Below, piece by piece: positions 1 through 10,899 of a stretch of 64,000 nt of DNA. The position numbers and the translations under genes were made by a program. The first letter of the stretch is position 1. Every line of letters starts with the position of its first letter. This DNA comes from Symbiodinium natans (taxonomy: Eukaryota; Sar; Dinophyceae; Suessiales; Symbiodiniaceae), in assembly GCA_905221605.1 (NCBI GenBank), contig CAJNDS010002630.1, positions 47,001 through 111,000 on the forward strand, given 5' to 3'. The notes under the pieces were generated by a model that searched no databases, had not been told where the DNA came from, and saw nothing but the letters and a program-made list of their open reading frames with translations.

Positions 1-652
1 CTCGTACAGCCAAACCTCACAGAGCCCGCAAGACGTCTCAAAAGCAGACCGAAGCCGGTAGAGAACCGAGAACAGCCAGCCTCGTCGCTTCTTCCCCAAG
101 CCTCTCTGTTCGGAAGCTTCCATTTCAGCAGACCCTTGGTGTCGAAGCCAACGCAAGCCAGCTGACCACAGCAGCGGCCAGCGATATAGTTGATCCAGTA
201 GACCCAGGCTGCAGGGATTCTGAGTCTCTGAGTCTCTTCAATGTGTCACATAAGGGAACGAGATGGAAACACGGCTTATCAAGCATCCCTCCTGCCTAGT
301 GGATTGTCCTGGAGCTGATTTCTGGGGTCCATGTCAACAACTTTGCCAGCAGACTGCCCCGCATCCTCGAACTCAAAGCCGCGAGCCTCCGCATCAACTG
401 CTCTCAACGTTTGCCCCAACATCACCATGCGAATCCCAGTCCGCGGAACTCGATTTCGGCCAGGAGGCGTGTCTGTAAGGGTGCGGGCGAAAATTCTCAG
501 CTGCCAGATGGTTGCCAACGCCATGCCCAGACAAGAATCGTTCTTCCATCGAAAAGTATAACATCGTACGATGTTCAGAGCTTGGGGTCTACAGGACTGC
601 ACCGCTGCAAACGACCCTGCAACAGCAGTCAAGCGGCACAGCGCGGGTGTGC
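1..652. other. Host DNA, no confident gene
   Basis: I see no recognisable protein domain, RNA gene or repeat here. On the minus strand an open stretch (about 279-500) lies downstream of the methyltransferase exons described next and could hold later exons of that gene, but no motif in it is diagnostic. Confidence 0.3.
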
Positions 653-1134
653 CGTGCTGATGGTGAAGCTCAGGTTGTCAGTGATGTCGGCGACCTAAAT
701 GTCGCGAGTTGGCTCTCGTTTGCTTGATCTACTTGGCGTGACAGCCTGGCAGATCACTCCCTACTTAGCCGCATCCCTTCTTGATGTTTCATCGGGACAC
801 CACGCCATACTCGTTCAGCGTGGCTGTCAAGAGCGGGTTGGCATCCAACCCGACAGCCAGATGGCCCCAGCTGCGAAGCTCTCCCACCTCAAGCAACATC
901 CAGCAACCGATGCGAAAATCGGAAGTCACTTCAGACATCAAGTTCTTTGCACGTCCGCCCAAAAAGCAGCCCACCAGCGAGCCCCGGCCACAGCCAAGAT
1001 CCACAATCTGCGAAGCAGTTGTGGCACAAATACAGGCTACAGCTCTGCGTGCACATGACCGCAAACACCTTTGGCGGTCTTCCCAGGACATGCTGCTCCG
1101 CGTGAAAGACATCGACGAGCTTGGCAGCGAGGCC
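653..1134 (-). CDS. SAM-dependent methyltransferase, four short exons (partial gene)
   Basis: On the minus strand four short blocks join in phase across plausible introns: 1134-1069, 1007-975, 887-804 and 694-653. The 33-nt second block encodes IVDLGCGRGSL, the glycine-rich motif I that binds S-adenosylmethionine. The third block encodes HLAVGLDANP, the acidic post-I strand. Unspliced, these lie too far apart; removing the 87-nt segment 974-888 (GT...AG) gives the usual methyltransferase spacing. The fourth block, VADITDNLSFTIST, resembles the 'vAd..g...f' strand of FkbM-type methyltransferases, which would make O-methylation the likely class of reaction. Its following donor would be GC, a variant common in dinoflagellates. 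The 5' and 3' ends of the gene were not found. The motif I/post-I reading is strong; the FkbM assignment and exact splice sites are inferred. Confidence 0.5.
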
Positions 1135-4100
1135 CTGGCAAGAGGAGATGAGAAGAGAAACCGATCTGACGCAGCAAATGGCAGATTCACACTCATACAT
1201 ACAGAAGCAGCATCACCGGCATCACTACGACCAGATGATGTGTGTTTTCACGCAGAAATGTGTTGCGACATGTTGTGAAACTGCGACATGTTGCGACACC
1301 GGAAGATGAGAACAAGCGCAGCGAAGCTGTAGTGGAGCTCTCACTTCACATGACAAGGAAAGAACAGGCGGATGAACGAGAATAAAGAGAAGATGCAGCA
1401 CAGCTTTAAGGAACCTCAGACGAAAACAACTCGGGATACAACCTCCTGTGCTGTCGCACAACTAGATACAGAGTTCGTATGGGTTCCTCAACCTCTTTGA
1501 CGTATTTTGACATGGGACCTCGGAAAATATGCACCAATGGCAACAGAACAGCTTGGTTGGGCAGACAAAAGTGAAGATGATGCTAAGCGCATGACGAAGA
1601 TAAAGAAACTGTCCGTGTGGAGCCAGCTTGGTATTGTGTGTGTGTGTATTGCTGTTGGTTGTTCATGTTTGCGTCCGTGTGGGTTTTGTTCTGATGCGTT
1701 TCCCGGGTTTCGGGTTTAGGGAGTTAGGCACTATAGGATTTTAGGGTATAGAAATTCTCTTTTTTCCTAATTAACCCAGACAAGCACTCATACGGTACCC
1801 CAAATTGTCCAGCCTTGGTATTTGAAGGCTTTCATGGGAGCACGAACAGAAAGTGGGACAAAGTATCTTGGCGCCAGACAGGATCATGCTCATAGTGCCG
1901 AGGGAACGTCTGCTCAGGAAGCACCTTTGCTGCGTGCCCGGAAGTTGGGAGACTTGGAGGGATTGGAGCATCTGAGCGCGAGGCCTCCATTCCCTTCAGG
2001 TGCAAATGGCGCCACTTGCTCAGGTCATCGGGATATGCTCCAGGTGCAGCCTACAGGCGCAACTCGCCAATTGCAACATTCTCGGTGCTCTGAGGTGTGC
2101 TGAGCAGCGCAAGATCACCTCAGTGCAGTAGTCTTCCATGGGCTGCTGGCCACATTGACGAAGCCGGACCTCAGACAAGTGCGTCGAAACCACTGACCAA
2201 TAGGCTTGCAAATTGGGAAAGCTGACTTCTCTCCCGTCATCGAAGCCAGCATTTTGCTTCATGCGCATGCATGGCTTGGAGACAGGTCCCAGGTGTCGCA
2301 AGCATGACGAAACTTTTCTGTGGAGGCAAAACGCGGAAATTGGCAGAGCAGAGCATACTGTTATGTTTAGGGAGGTATCGCACAGATTGCACCCGGCAAG
2401 GTCCAATTTAATGATATGAGGATCACACACTTAGATCATGCAACCTACCCACACACAGACTTTCTGGACCAAGGAGAGCACGAAGCAGACGCTTCGAGTG
2501 TACCGTACAGGAACTTGAAGACCACCCAGATACCTGGACGCCGAACAGGTGAGGCAAAAGGCCCCTCGCTCTCAGCTTCACTCGTTGGCACTTCTGATTA
2601 TCCTCTGCAAGCCCTGTCGAACAGCGTTCACGTCAGAGAGACACAAGTTCTCACAGTTGCACTAATTTGACGCAAAGCAGCTTTTCCAGAATGAGCTCGA
2701 TGTAGTTGCCTTCGAGCCGGGCACCGAGCAAACCAGGAGGCTCCAAAACAAGACTGAAACTGAGGGTGCGACAGTCGTGCGCCCAATACCTTCTCAAAAC
2801 CTCATACAACTCAATCATACACCAGCCCCTCACTTGAAACTCATACCCCTTCGAGATGAGAAGGTGCTACTCAACAGTTCCGCACTTTCCCCATGCTCTG
2901 CCCCTCTTCTGCCTTGTCACCCTGTGGAAAATCGTACTCGGGCCAATTCCTCAAAATTTTCAGAAGCACTCGGATCGGCAATGAGCCCACACCTCTGCAA
3001 CGCGCGTCCTCGGCTCCAGCACATAATGGTAGAAGTCAAAAAAGCGCAGCATCAACGACGACCTCGGCAGCACTTATGGAAGACAAGAGCTAACAATAGC
3101 TAACAGGCTCAGCCCTGTCTCTCTCTTCCTCGAGCATTTCCGACTGATGGAAGTCTGAGGCAGCCGCGGGCCAGCTGCAAAGTGGTCACAGTACGCCTCA
3201 TGCGCTCAAGCACGCTCCTTCCAACATACTTGCAAGCCAGCCCTGCCTGCCATTGACATATAGGCATCCAGTTGAACAGGAGCATGCCAGGACCTGAGGT
3301 GAGTTCAACCAATGGAGCTGTGACACCATGCAAACCAAGGAAACTCATGACCAATAAGCGCGCCTTGAGCATGCAGTTCTGCTTGCTGTGATGGAAAGCG
3401 GTGCCAAAGAACATCCGCTCTCACACGCAGCCACCACCGATACCTGTGATGCAAACTGATGCATTCACAGGCTTGAAGATTTGGATTTTGATCCATCTCA
3501 TTCCAAACACTTTCTACAGCAGCCGCGGCACACGACACGGAAATATGAACATCAGCTACTCCCGGTCTGGGCTTCCAACGAAATGCCGGCCTCAGTAGCC
3601 GACTTCCATCACACCCTGGTTGATGGTTGCACTTCATTACACCCACTGAAATATTCTTCGTGATACCCGAACTGCCCAGCACGGCACCTGCAATCGCTGC
3701 CTCAAGATGTTCCCGCAGTAGCTCACTAGCCTGATTGTTCAAAATAAAATGAGGGCTTCACCTGCAAGAAATCTAGCAATGATGTATGCCATTCCGCACC
3801 TGAGTTGTAGGATGATCTTTTCGCGATCCTCAGCTGTCATCACAAAACAGTTTGTAATGGTTCATCCGGTTGTCCAGATTCATGAAGAAGATCAACGCGT
3901 TACACTGCCTAGTTGTGCATCAACGCGCAGCTGGGACGCTGACCCAACATAGCCTGAAGTGAGTGCAAACCGAAAGTTTTTGCGTCGAAAACTGACGCTA
4001 AAAAACTTGGCTTTCGACCCTGGTCCTTCCTTCAGCCACTTCTGTTCAGCAGCTGAAAATGGTCGGTCCTCATTCGTTGCTCGCTCACGTGCAAGTTCGG

Positions 4101-5500
4101 GCAATGTGCCAATGCAGTGTGCTGGGCGCACGAATCAGATCTCAAAGCAGCAGAGACATCGGCCGGAATGCAATGTATCTCGGTTGCATTCGGCAACAGA
4201 CCTCAGACGTGTCAAGCAAATTTCAAACACAACGAAACCCGTCACGTCATTGCCTGTTGACACAAGTAAAGTTTCCAGGCCCATGCTCGCAGCCCTGTGG
4301 CAGTCCTCAAGAACGAACTTGGTGCATGACTTGTTTATTGAATTGCATGGCCGCTCGTGGCTTACGGAACGGCCAACCTAACTTGGCATGTATGATAACA
4401 TTGATGTTCTTTCAGCTCTATGCATGCTGTCCTCACCATCAGGGACTACTACGAACAAGTCGGCTGCTGGCTTGCCAAAGGCAGGCAACACCTCGTGCAC
4501 GGCGACATCACGCATTGACACGCAAAAGCTTATGGATGTTTACGCCGATCAAGAGCCGAGCTCGATGAAGCAGGAACCATAGTTCATGGGGAGAGCAAAC
4601 CTGAAGGTACTTCCTGTTGCGAACATAAACATACTTGCGAAACGGGATCAATTCTGACTCCGTGCCAACCTTGCAACGACAACACATTGAGAGGCAGACT
4701 CCGCGAAACTGTCCGCTGACACAGACCGCTGCCGCAGCTGCATCGCAACAAAGCTGCTGATATGCAAAACACAGCTTTTACAGGCATGAAACATGAGATT
4801 TCACTTGCAATGGTACTCATCGCTGCAATATTCTCGGATTCCGACGCGCCTGACCGCATGTGCTTTAGCAAAACACGCGGTGGCCATGGCTGTATTGCGT
4901 CTTTGCTGGGCTTGCTGAATTGATGGACATACACCGACCAAGTTTGGTCTGCAAGTTGCGAATATGAGACATGCTGTGAAACTGGAGCATACGCAGCACC
5001 GGCATGTAACCGACTTTCAAAGCTGCTTGTTTAACAAGCACTTTTACGTTTTCCCTTGTATGTGTTCGTGCTACTCTTTTTCCCTTTTGTACAAAGCTGG
5101 GTATGGATACACGAATAAATACTTCTTCGTCTGCAGCACAAACTGCCTTTAGTAATCTTGTTTTCCATGAGTCGGGTGTGGGGCTTAAGAATGTCAAGGG
5201 CTTACATGCTCGGCCAACACGTTACACAAAGAGGCAAGGGAGCCCCACAGCGGCTAAGCTTCTGCCCCGGCCGGTGGTGTTTGTTTTTTTGCTTAGCCCT
5301 GGCCGAAAAAGACAGCGATAGCTAAGCAAAAAGTACTACGAATTTGATTCACAGCCACGGTTAAGCCAAAAACACGCTTCCGCCACCATGATTGTCTTTG
5401 GGGGGAGGAGGGTGGTGGGCGGGTGGGGTGGGGGAGAGGAGGCAATTGCGGTCATATTTACGGCGACCATGACCAAGCCACGCATCTCTTCACGTCTTGA
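1135..5500. other. Intron-rich or intergenic host DNA
   Basis: No long ORF and no repeat is evident over this stretch. Minus-strand open pieces at about 2020-2430, 2651-2833 and 3305-3742 have protein-like composition and may be further exons of minus-strand genes. Only 2651-2833 has a motif worth listing separately. A degenerate TTTAGGG-like patch occurs at about 1700-1745. Confidence 0.3.
2651..2833 (-). CDS. Candidate exon with RGWCMIEL motif
   Basis: A 60-codon minus-strand open block contains RGWCMIELYEVLRRYW near its start. The 'GWC..E' cluster resembles a motif I associate with large dinoflagellate protein families of unassigned function. The rest of the block looks like ordinary soluble protein. 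It lies upstream, on the same strand, of the methyltransferase exons at 653-1134, but I cannot show that they belong to one transcript. Splice sites at its ends are not clear. It could be a chance ORF. Confidence 0.25.
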   Translation of the reverse strand: MRGWCMIELYEVLRRYWAHDCRTLSFSLVLEPPGLLGARLEGNYIELILEKLLCVKLVQL

Positions 5501-6100
5501 GACCTTACATCTGGGCCGTTCTCTCCCAAAAGCCCTAATTAAAAATAGTAAATTGTAAGTTAACGCACGAATTTACTACATTTAATGGGCGTTTGGGGCC
5601 CTTCTTTCTAATACTAATTCCAAGCGTGATAAAAGACCTTGGAATTAGTACTAGAATGAAGAGGCGAACGTAACCACCATCAGGAAGACTCATGAAAACT
5701 ACCTCATTTTCTAGGTCTGTTGGTACGGTCTCTATCTCTAGCTCCTGTAAATCCAAGCGAGTGAAAGAAATGAACGAACGCGTGAATTAAAATAGGACGT
5801 GAACGAAATGGGCGCTCTTTGTATTCTCTTTTTATGCGCCCCTTAAACAATGTTATCTTCTTTCAACTAATCTCAACAGATACAAGTGAATGAAATGAAC
5901 GCGTGATCTGTGAATTAGCGAAAGAAAGAAGATAATAGGGGAAAAAGGGGGTCATAAAGGAGAACACGAACCATAACATTATTATTACTATAATGAAACG
6001 GTTGAACCAGCCTAAAACCCTAGAAATCACCCAAAGCTATGCAATGTCAAGACCACTAACCCGAACTCGGCGTTTTTCTGAACCGCCGAACAAAAGCCAA
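5500..6100. other. AT-rich island with a long hairpin
   Basis: Base composition changes abruptly to AT-rich relative to both sides. The stretch contains an imperfect inverted repeat, arms 5607-5624 and 5638-5655 (17 of 18 pairs, 13-nt loop). Two similar blocks of the type GTGAAnGAAATGAACG...GCGTGA lie near 5760 and 5890. No coding potential is convincing. Confidence 0.4.
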
Positions 6101-6614
6101 TTATAGCCCGACCCACAGACCGAAATTAACGAATAAAGCTACCGAAGCTAAAAGATCTACTACTCTGAAAAGGAACAGCAAAGACGACAAAGACCTAAAA
6201 CTAAAGGAGATACTGGTACAACGCTGCAGGCGTATGTGGCCGTGCGCGCACGTTTGGAGAAGAGAGGAAAGCATTGTAAATACCGATACAATCGATAGTT
6301 GAAGCAAGCATCACACGCGCGTAAAAACATACAATTTTTCTCTAAGTTCGGCAGACGTCTCACGTCTTGTTTTTCAGAAGAGCCAAGCGTGGTCGTGCTC
6401 GTACTGTCCGAAGTGCTTTGGATCGGCTCCGACCTGCCCGGAGCGATCCAAACGGTATGTGCGCAGTGCTTCAAGCACAGCCTTGAGGCCCGGCGCATGC
6501 ATCAGGTGGCGTGTAGCCAGGATGTGCACGTGTGCCAGGCGAGGTGACATGCGGCCTAATGCGTTGATGCGTCTCAACTGGTTTTTTCCCTGCCCTATGA
6601 TGGCTTCACACCAT

Positions 6615-7425
6615 CGTGCGGGCATGGATGCTCTGGCCAATCGCACGCACTGGTAACACGGACGTAATCATCGTGCGGGCATGGATGCTCTGGCCAATCG
6701 CACGGACGCGTAACACGGACGTAATCATCGTGCGGGCATGGATGCTCTGGCCAATCGCACGCACTGGTAACACGGACGTAATCATCGTGCGGGCATGGAT
6801 GCTCTGGCCAATCGCACGGACGCGTAACACGGACGTAATCATCGTGCGGGCATGGATGCTCTGGCCAATCGCACGGACGCGTAACACGGACGTAATCATC
6901 GTGCGGGCACGGATGCTCTGGCCAATCGCACGCACTGGTAACACGGACGTAATCATCGTGCGGGCATGGATGCTCTGGCCAATCGCACGGACGCGTAACA
7001 CGGACGTAATCATCGTGCGGGCATGGATGCTCTGGCCAATCGCACGCACTGGTAACCCGGACGTAATCATCGTGCGGGCATGGATGCTCTGGCCAATCGC
7101 ACGCACTGGTAACACGGACGTAATCATCGTGCGGGCATGGATGCTCTGGCCAATCGCACGCACTGGTAACACGGACGTAATCATCGTGCGGGCATGGATG
7201 CTCTGGCCAATCGCACGCACTGGTAACACGGACGTAATCATCGTGCGGGCATGGATGCTCTGGCCAATCGCACGCACTGGTAACACGGACGTAATCATCG
7301 TGCGGGCATGGATGCTCTGGCCAATCGCACGCACTGGTAACACGGACGTAATCATCGTGCGGGCATGGATGCTCTGGCCAATCGCACGCACTGGTAACAC
7401 GGACGTAATCATCGTGCGGGCATGG
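6615..7425. repeat. 57-bp minisatellite, 14 full units
   Basis: Fourteen tandem 57-bp units start at 6615 (each begins CGTGCGGGCATGG), and a 13-bp partial unit ends at 7425. Two main variants alternate at one site (CGCACTGGTAAC versus CGGACGCGTAAC). The first seven units mix the variants; the last seven are nearly uniform. Because 57 is divisible by three, reading frames persist through the array on both strands, which explains the long spurious ORFs here. Confidence 0.97.
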
Positions 7426-7438
7426 CCACGGAGGTGTT

Positions 7439-7606
7439 CGGCGTGTAACACGAGGAAAACACTGCAAATACCGATGTTTCCGGCGTGCAACACGCGCGAA
7501 ACACTGTAAAGACCGATGTTTTGGGCCTGTCCCAAAAGGCGAAAAGCGGAGGCAGCGAGGGTTTCGGCATGTGACCTTAAGGAAACACTGTAAATACCGA
7601 GGAAAT
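7439..7606. repeat. 42-bp minisatellite, four degenerate units
   Basis: Four units of exactly 42 bp (starts 7439, 7481, 7523, 7565) follow the 57-bp array. Units 1, 2 and 4 share CGGCnTGnnAC, AACACTG and TACCGA-like blocks; unit 3 is divergent. A lone related copy lies on the other side of the 57-bp array at about 6250-6295, so that array appears to sit inside an older 42-bp family. Confidence 0.8.
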
Positions 7607-8837
7607 CGGCATGTCGGTTTTGCGCGGTGACATGCGTCTGGAGGGTGCAACAAACAAGTAACCAAACCCCGGCAAATTGAAGATCTCCTCACTGCCCTGT
7701 TCATTGCGTTACACCTTTCCCAATATTATAAGCGTACCTTCGCTGTCATGGAATGTTCACCTCCATCATTCGGAATTACTACGGTGTGAAGTTGCGAAGA
7801 AATCCCCGAATAAAATATGAACGAAGTCTCAGAGTTGGAGTCTTTGAGGCAGATCAACAATATGAAAAAGAGCTTCAAGTTCCAGAATACGGTTGTTGTG
7901 GGGCGGTCACTGCGTTCACGTGAAATACAATTTACGAAGGAGTGAAGGGTGAGTGATCAATTGAACGCAGGAAAGACACCTTTTTTGAAAGCGGTTGCCC
8001 CTGTACTGCTTCAGCAGCACAGTAGACAAGTCTTTGCTCACAAGGTGAAACACTACCAAACAAACGAAGCAACCAAAAAGGCCCCGAACCGCAGCAAACC
8101 AGACCTTTTCGAAGGAAACAAGACCCTCCTGCTGAGAACTCGATGAAAAAAGTAGCAGCGAACGCAGGAAAGACACCAACTAAGATTAAACGGGCCAGTA
8201 AAAACAAAAGACCTGCGTAAAAAACATTTTGACAATACACTGCATCAGGAACAAAGTAGCGCATGAATATTAATTGGGCTTGTGGCATCTCAAAGTGCTG
8301 AGCGAACGGTGTATGAGAGATATGAGGTTAAGACTCGGACTGATGTGGCGTCACCGAAAGGCCATCTTCTCAATCTATTTGGTGTCGAACAGGCCAGTTC
8401 TTCCCTGCCCAACACCCATCAGTGTTTTCGAAACTGCGATGTTTTTCATGAACTTGCGCAGCTCCTCAACCCGAAGGCAATTGCTCCGCAAACACATACA
8501 AATCGCAGAGCTACTGGTAGAAAGCACTTGTTCAAGAACCAACGCAATTTATCCTCTCGCTTGTCCACCAAAGTAGAAAGCAAGCCCATGCATGATCATA
8601 CCTTGTCGCGTCACGCAAGGACAGTTCACGCCCATCGCACAAAAGTAGAATTTTCCTTCAGCTTCTTGCAGACAACTGAGTTCTTGCATGAAGACGATCT
8701 CATCGGCAATTTGGCATGGCAGGTCGAGTTTTGCGCTGATAATCGCATTAGACATTAAAAAACAATGCTGCTCCGCCAACACAGCTCAGAACCGTGGAGT
8801 TGTAGAACTCCACCCGTGACATTCCAGCTCCAGCTGT
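7607..8837. other. Host DNA without a confident gene
   Basis: No repeat or recognisable domain is seen. Open pieces exist on both strands around 8280-8780; the minus-strand one (8549-8782) has protein-like composition but no motif I can name. Confidence 0.3.
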
Positions 8838-9025
8838 TGTAGTAGTAGTTATTAGTAGTAGTGGTAGTAGTAGTAGTAGTAGTAGCAGTAGTAGTAGTAG
8901 TAGTCGTACTAGTAGTAGTCGTACTGGTACTAGTACCAGTACCAGTACTAGTACTAGTTCTAGTTCTAGTTCTAGCACTAGTACTAGTACCAGTACTAGT
9001 ACTAGTACTGGTACTAGTACTACGG
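8838..9025. repeat. Compound AGT / ACTAGT microsatellite
   Basis: Runs of AGT trinucleotides change into hexameric blocks built from TACTAG, TACCAG and TTCTAG. The low-complexity ORFs over this stretch (poly-Thr/Ser, poly-Leu/Val) are artefacts of the repeat. Confidence 0.95.
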
Positions 9026-9245
9026 TGAATGGACAAAATCGCGCATGACCCGGTACAAGACGAGCACGGCACCTTAAGCGGCGCAACACCCCTTTCAATT
9101 TTAATGTTGACAACACGCGTGGCTGATGCAGGATTTGGGTCATTCGTGCACATGCCTTTTCCACCTGTTCTGGGAAACCAATATTACGATTCAGGGTGTG
9201 GAAGGGATGGCCTGCGGTAGAAAACTGATGCAGGATTTCGTCCAT
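9026..9245 (-). other. Unique spacer between two microsatellites
   Basis: This unique 220-bp stretch separates two large trinucleotide arrays. The minus-strand reading (about 9040-9190) has protein-like composition, for instance a block containing EQVEKACARMTQ, and could be an exon with the arrays lying in introns. There is no recognisable domain. Confidence 0.25.
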
Positions 9246-9274
9246 CAACAGTAGTACTAGTAGCAGCAGCAGCA

Positions 9275-9327
<53 letters not shown>

Positions 9328-9359
9328 CGTCGTAGTAGTAGTAGTAGTGATAGTAGTGA

Positions 9360-9393
<34 letters not shown>

Positions 9394-9418
9394 TGTTGTT
9401 GTTGTTGTTGCTGCTGCT

Positions 9419-9449
<31 letters not shown>

Positions 9450-9469
9450 TCGTAGCCGTCGTGGTCATC

Positions 9470-9500
<31 letters not shown>

Positions 9501-9518
9501 CAGTAGTAGTAGTAGTAC

Positions 9519-9571
<53 letters not shown>

Positions 9572-9838
9572 CTGTCGTAGTACTGTAGTAGTATACTAGT
9601 ACTGTAGTAGCACTGTAGTAGTACTGTTGTTGTCTGTAGTAGTACTGTAGTAGAACTGTAGTAATACTGTAATAGTACCATAGTAGTACTGTAGTAATAC
9701 TGTAGTAGTACTGTTGTGGTACTGTTGTGGCACTGTAGTAGTTCTGTAGTAGTACTGTAGTCGTACTGTAGTCGTACGTAGTAGCAATGTAGTAGTACTG
9801 TAGTGGTACTGTAATTGTACTGTAGTAGTACTGTACTG
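9246..9838. repeat. Compound trinucleotide and 11-12-bp repeat array
   Basis: An AGC run (about 9262-9317) gives way to AGT, TTG, TCG and again AGT runs. From about 9570 the pattern becomes a degenerate 11-12-bp unit of the type TACTGTAGTAG continuing to 9838. Long ORFs here encode homopolymers and are not genes. Confidence 0.95.
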
Positions 9839-9991
9839 CACAAAATGCAAACTCAGGTGGCCAGCTTGTTTTGATTCTGCGGGTTCGCGCGCTCTGTGAC
9901 CTACACTGCCAAAGCGTCCGGTCGGACGCTCTGCAACCTGAGAGCCTACAGAACGAAACTACCGAGCGCAAAAGCTACAAGTCTACTTGCA

Positions 9992-10008
9992 CTTGAGCCA
10001 AAATTGGC
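9992..10008 (-). other. Possible relict dinoflagellate spliced leader
   Basis: The plus strand reads CTTGAGCCAAAATTGGC. Its complement matches the last 16 nt of the conserved dinoflagellate spliced leader, ending ATTTTGGCTCAAG, with a single inserted A. The terminal 13 nt match exactly. In dinoflagellates such fossils mark genes reinserted from trans-spliced mRNA. A retrogene would run leftward from here, where only weak minus-strand ORFs and microsatellites are seen. Confidence 0.45.
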
Positions 10009-10389
10009 ACACAACTGAATTGCAAAACTGAACATGCAAGTGAAAACTGCAGTGCTGGTTCCGGCAGCTCTGCATATGAAACGTGCTCACACTCGCCTCT
10101 CAGCAAGGCTTCCAGCTTATCTCAAGCTTGGAGTGGGCACTCGCGCTGAACACAGAAAGCTGCTACAAACTCTCTGCTCGAAACTCGAGTAATGAACACG
10201 AAAAAAGAAGAAACGAGCGGGGGTGGAATTGCCCTTAAGCCTTTTAAAAAGTCTCACTTCTCTGGTTTATTCGAGGGGGGTGGAATTAGAATACATTCCC
10301 TCCGGAGAAGTACTACGCCTCTTAAATTGCTGCCAAGGCTGCAAGAACTTGCGGCTTTAGAGGGGAGCTTTAGGGGGCCTTTAAGGAAC

Positions 10390-10458
10390 AGAGGGGCTTA
10401 AAGGGGGGCTTTAAGCCCCCAAAACCGGGGCCTTAAAGGGGGCTTCAAGGGGGCTTAA
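10390..10458. repeat. GGGGCTTAAA-type minisatellite (short copy)
   Basis: Several imperfect units of the type GGGGGGCTTAAA / GGGGGCTTCAA lie directly before the dispersed repeat at 10,462. The same motif forms a longer array directly after the second copy of that repeat (36,603-36,790). Confidence 0.8.
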
Positions 10459-10461
10459 ATG

Positions 10462-10721
10462 TTTGGATTGAGCTTTGCTTTCTGCACATTACATTGTCCA
10501 TTGCGTGAAGAACATGCAACACTGACAGAGAACATTGGCATATAGACATTGCCCATGATGCATTGGCTCAAGTGGTTCAAGATTGGCTTAGCCCCAGAGA
10601 TTGCTAAGCGAGAGATTGCATCTGACAGTTGTATGCTTGCATTGTGGTGTGGCCAAGACCATTGATTGAACAGTCATGTGTTTGGTAGTTTGCAGTTTGA
10701 TATTATACAGAAAGTGACCTT
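10462..10721. repeat. ~260-bp dispersed direct repeat, copy 1
   Basis: This stretch is about 90% identical by eye to 36,317-36,594, in the same orientation. Shared landmarks include TGTCCATTGCGTGAAGAACA and GTTGTATGCTTGCATTGTGG. It contains CATTGGCTCAAG at 10,561, similar to the end of the spliced leader. The two copies bracket the whole ATTG-rich tract and element B. Confidence 0.85.
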
Positions 10722-10899
10722 TGTGATGAAGCTTTTTCAAAAAAAACAGTGTACTGTGGCAGAAATTGTGTGCGAAGTACAGATTGCACATGTCAGTTCT
10801 GTCAAAGAATTGCAGAGCATGGGCAGAGAGAATTTTGTTGTGACTGCTGTGTGGAGAGTGATTGCGAGTTTTGGTCGGAACGTTTGATTCGTTTGAGTT

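Noticed and set aside
6616-7425. CRISPR-like array
   Set aside because: Units are tandem and fully repeated without unique spacers; the context is eukaryotic.
6595-7704. Long ORFs on both strands (up to 369 codons) over the minisatellite
   Set aside because: They arise because the 57-bp unit is a multiple of three and lacks stops in these frames; no non-repeat coding sequence supports them.
9184-9971. Poly-Thr, poly-Leu, poly-Val and poly-Ala ORFs
   Set aside because: Translations of trinucleotide repeats in every frame, not proteins.
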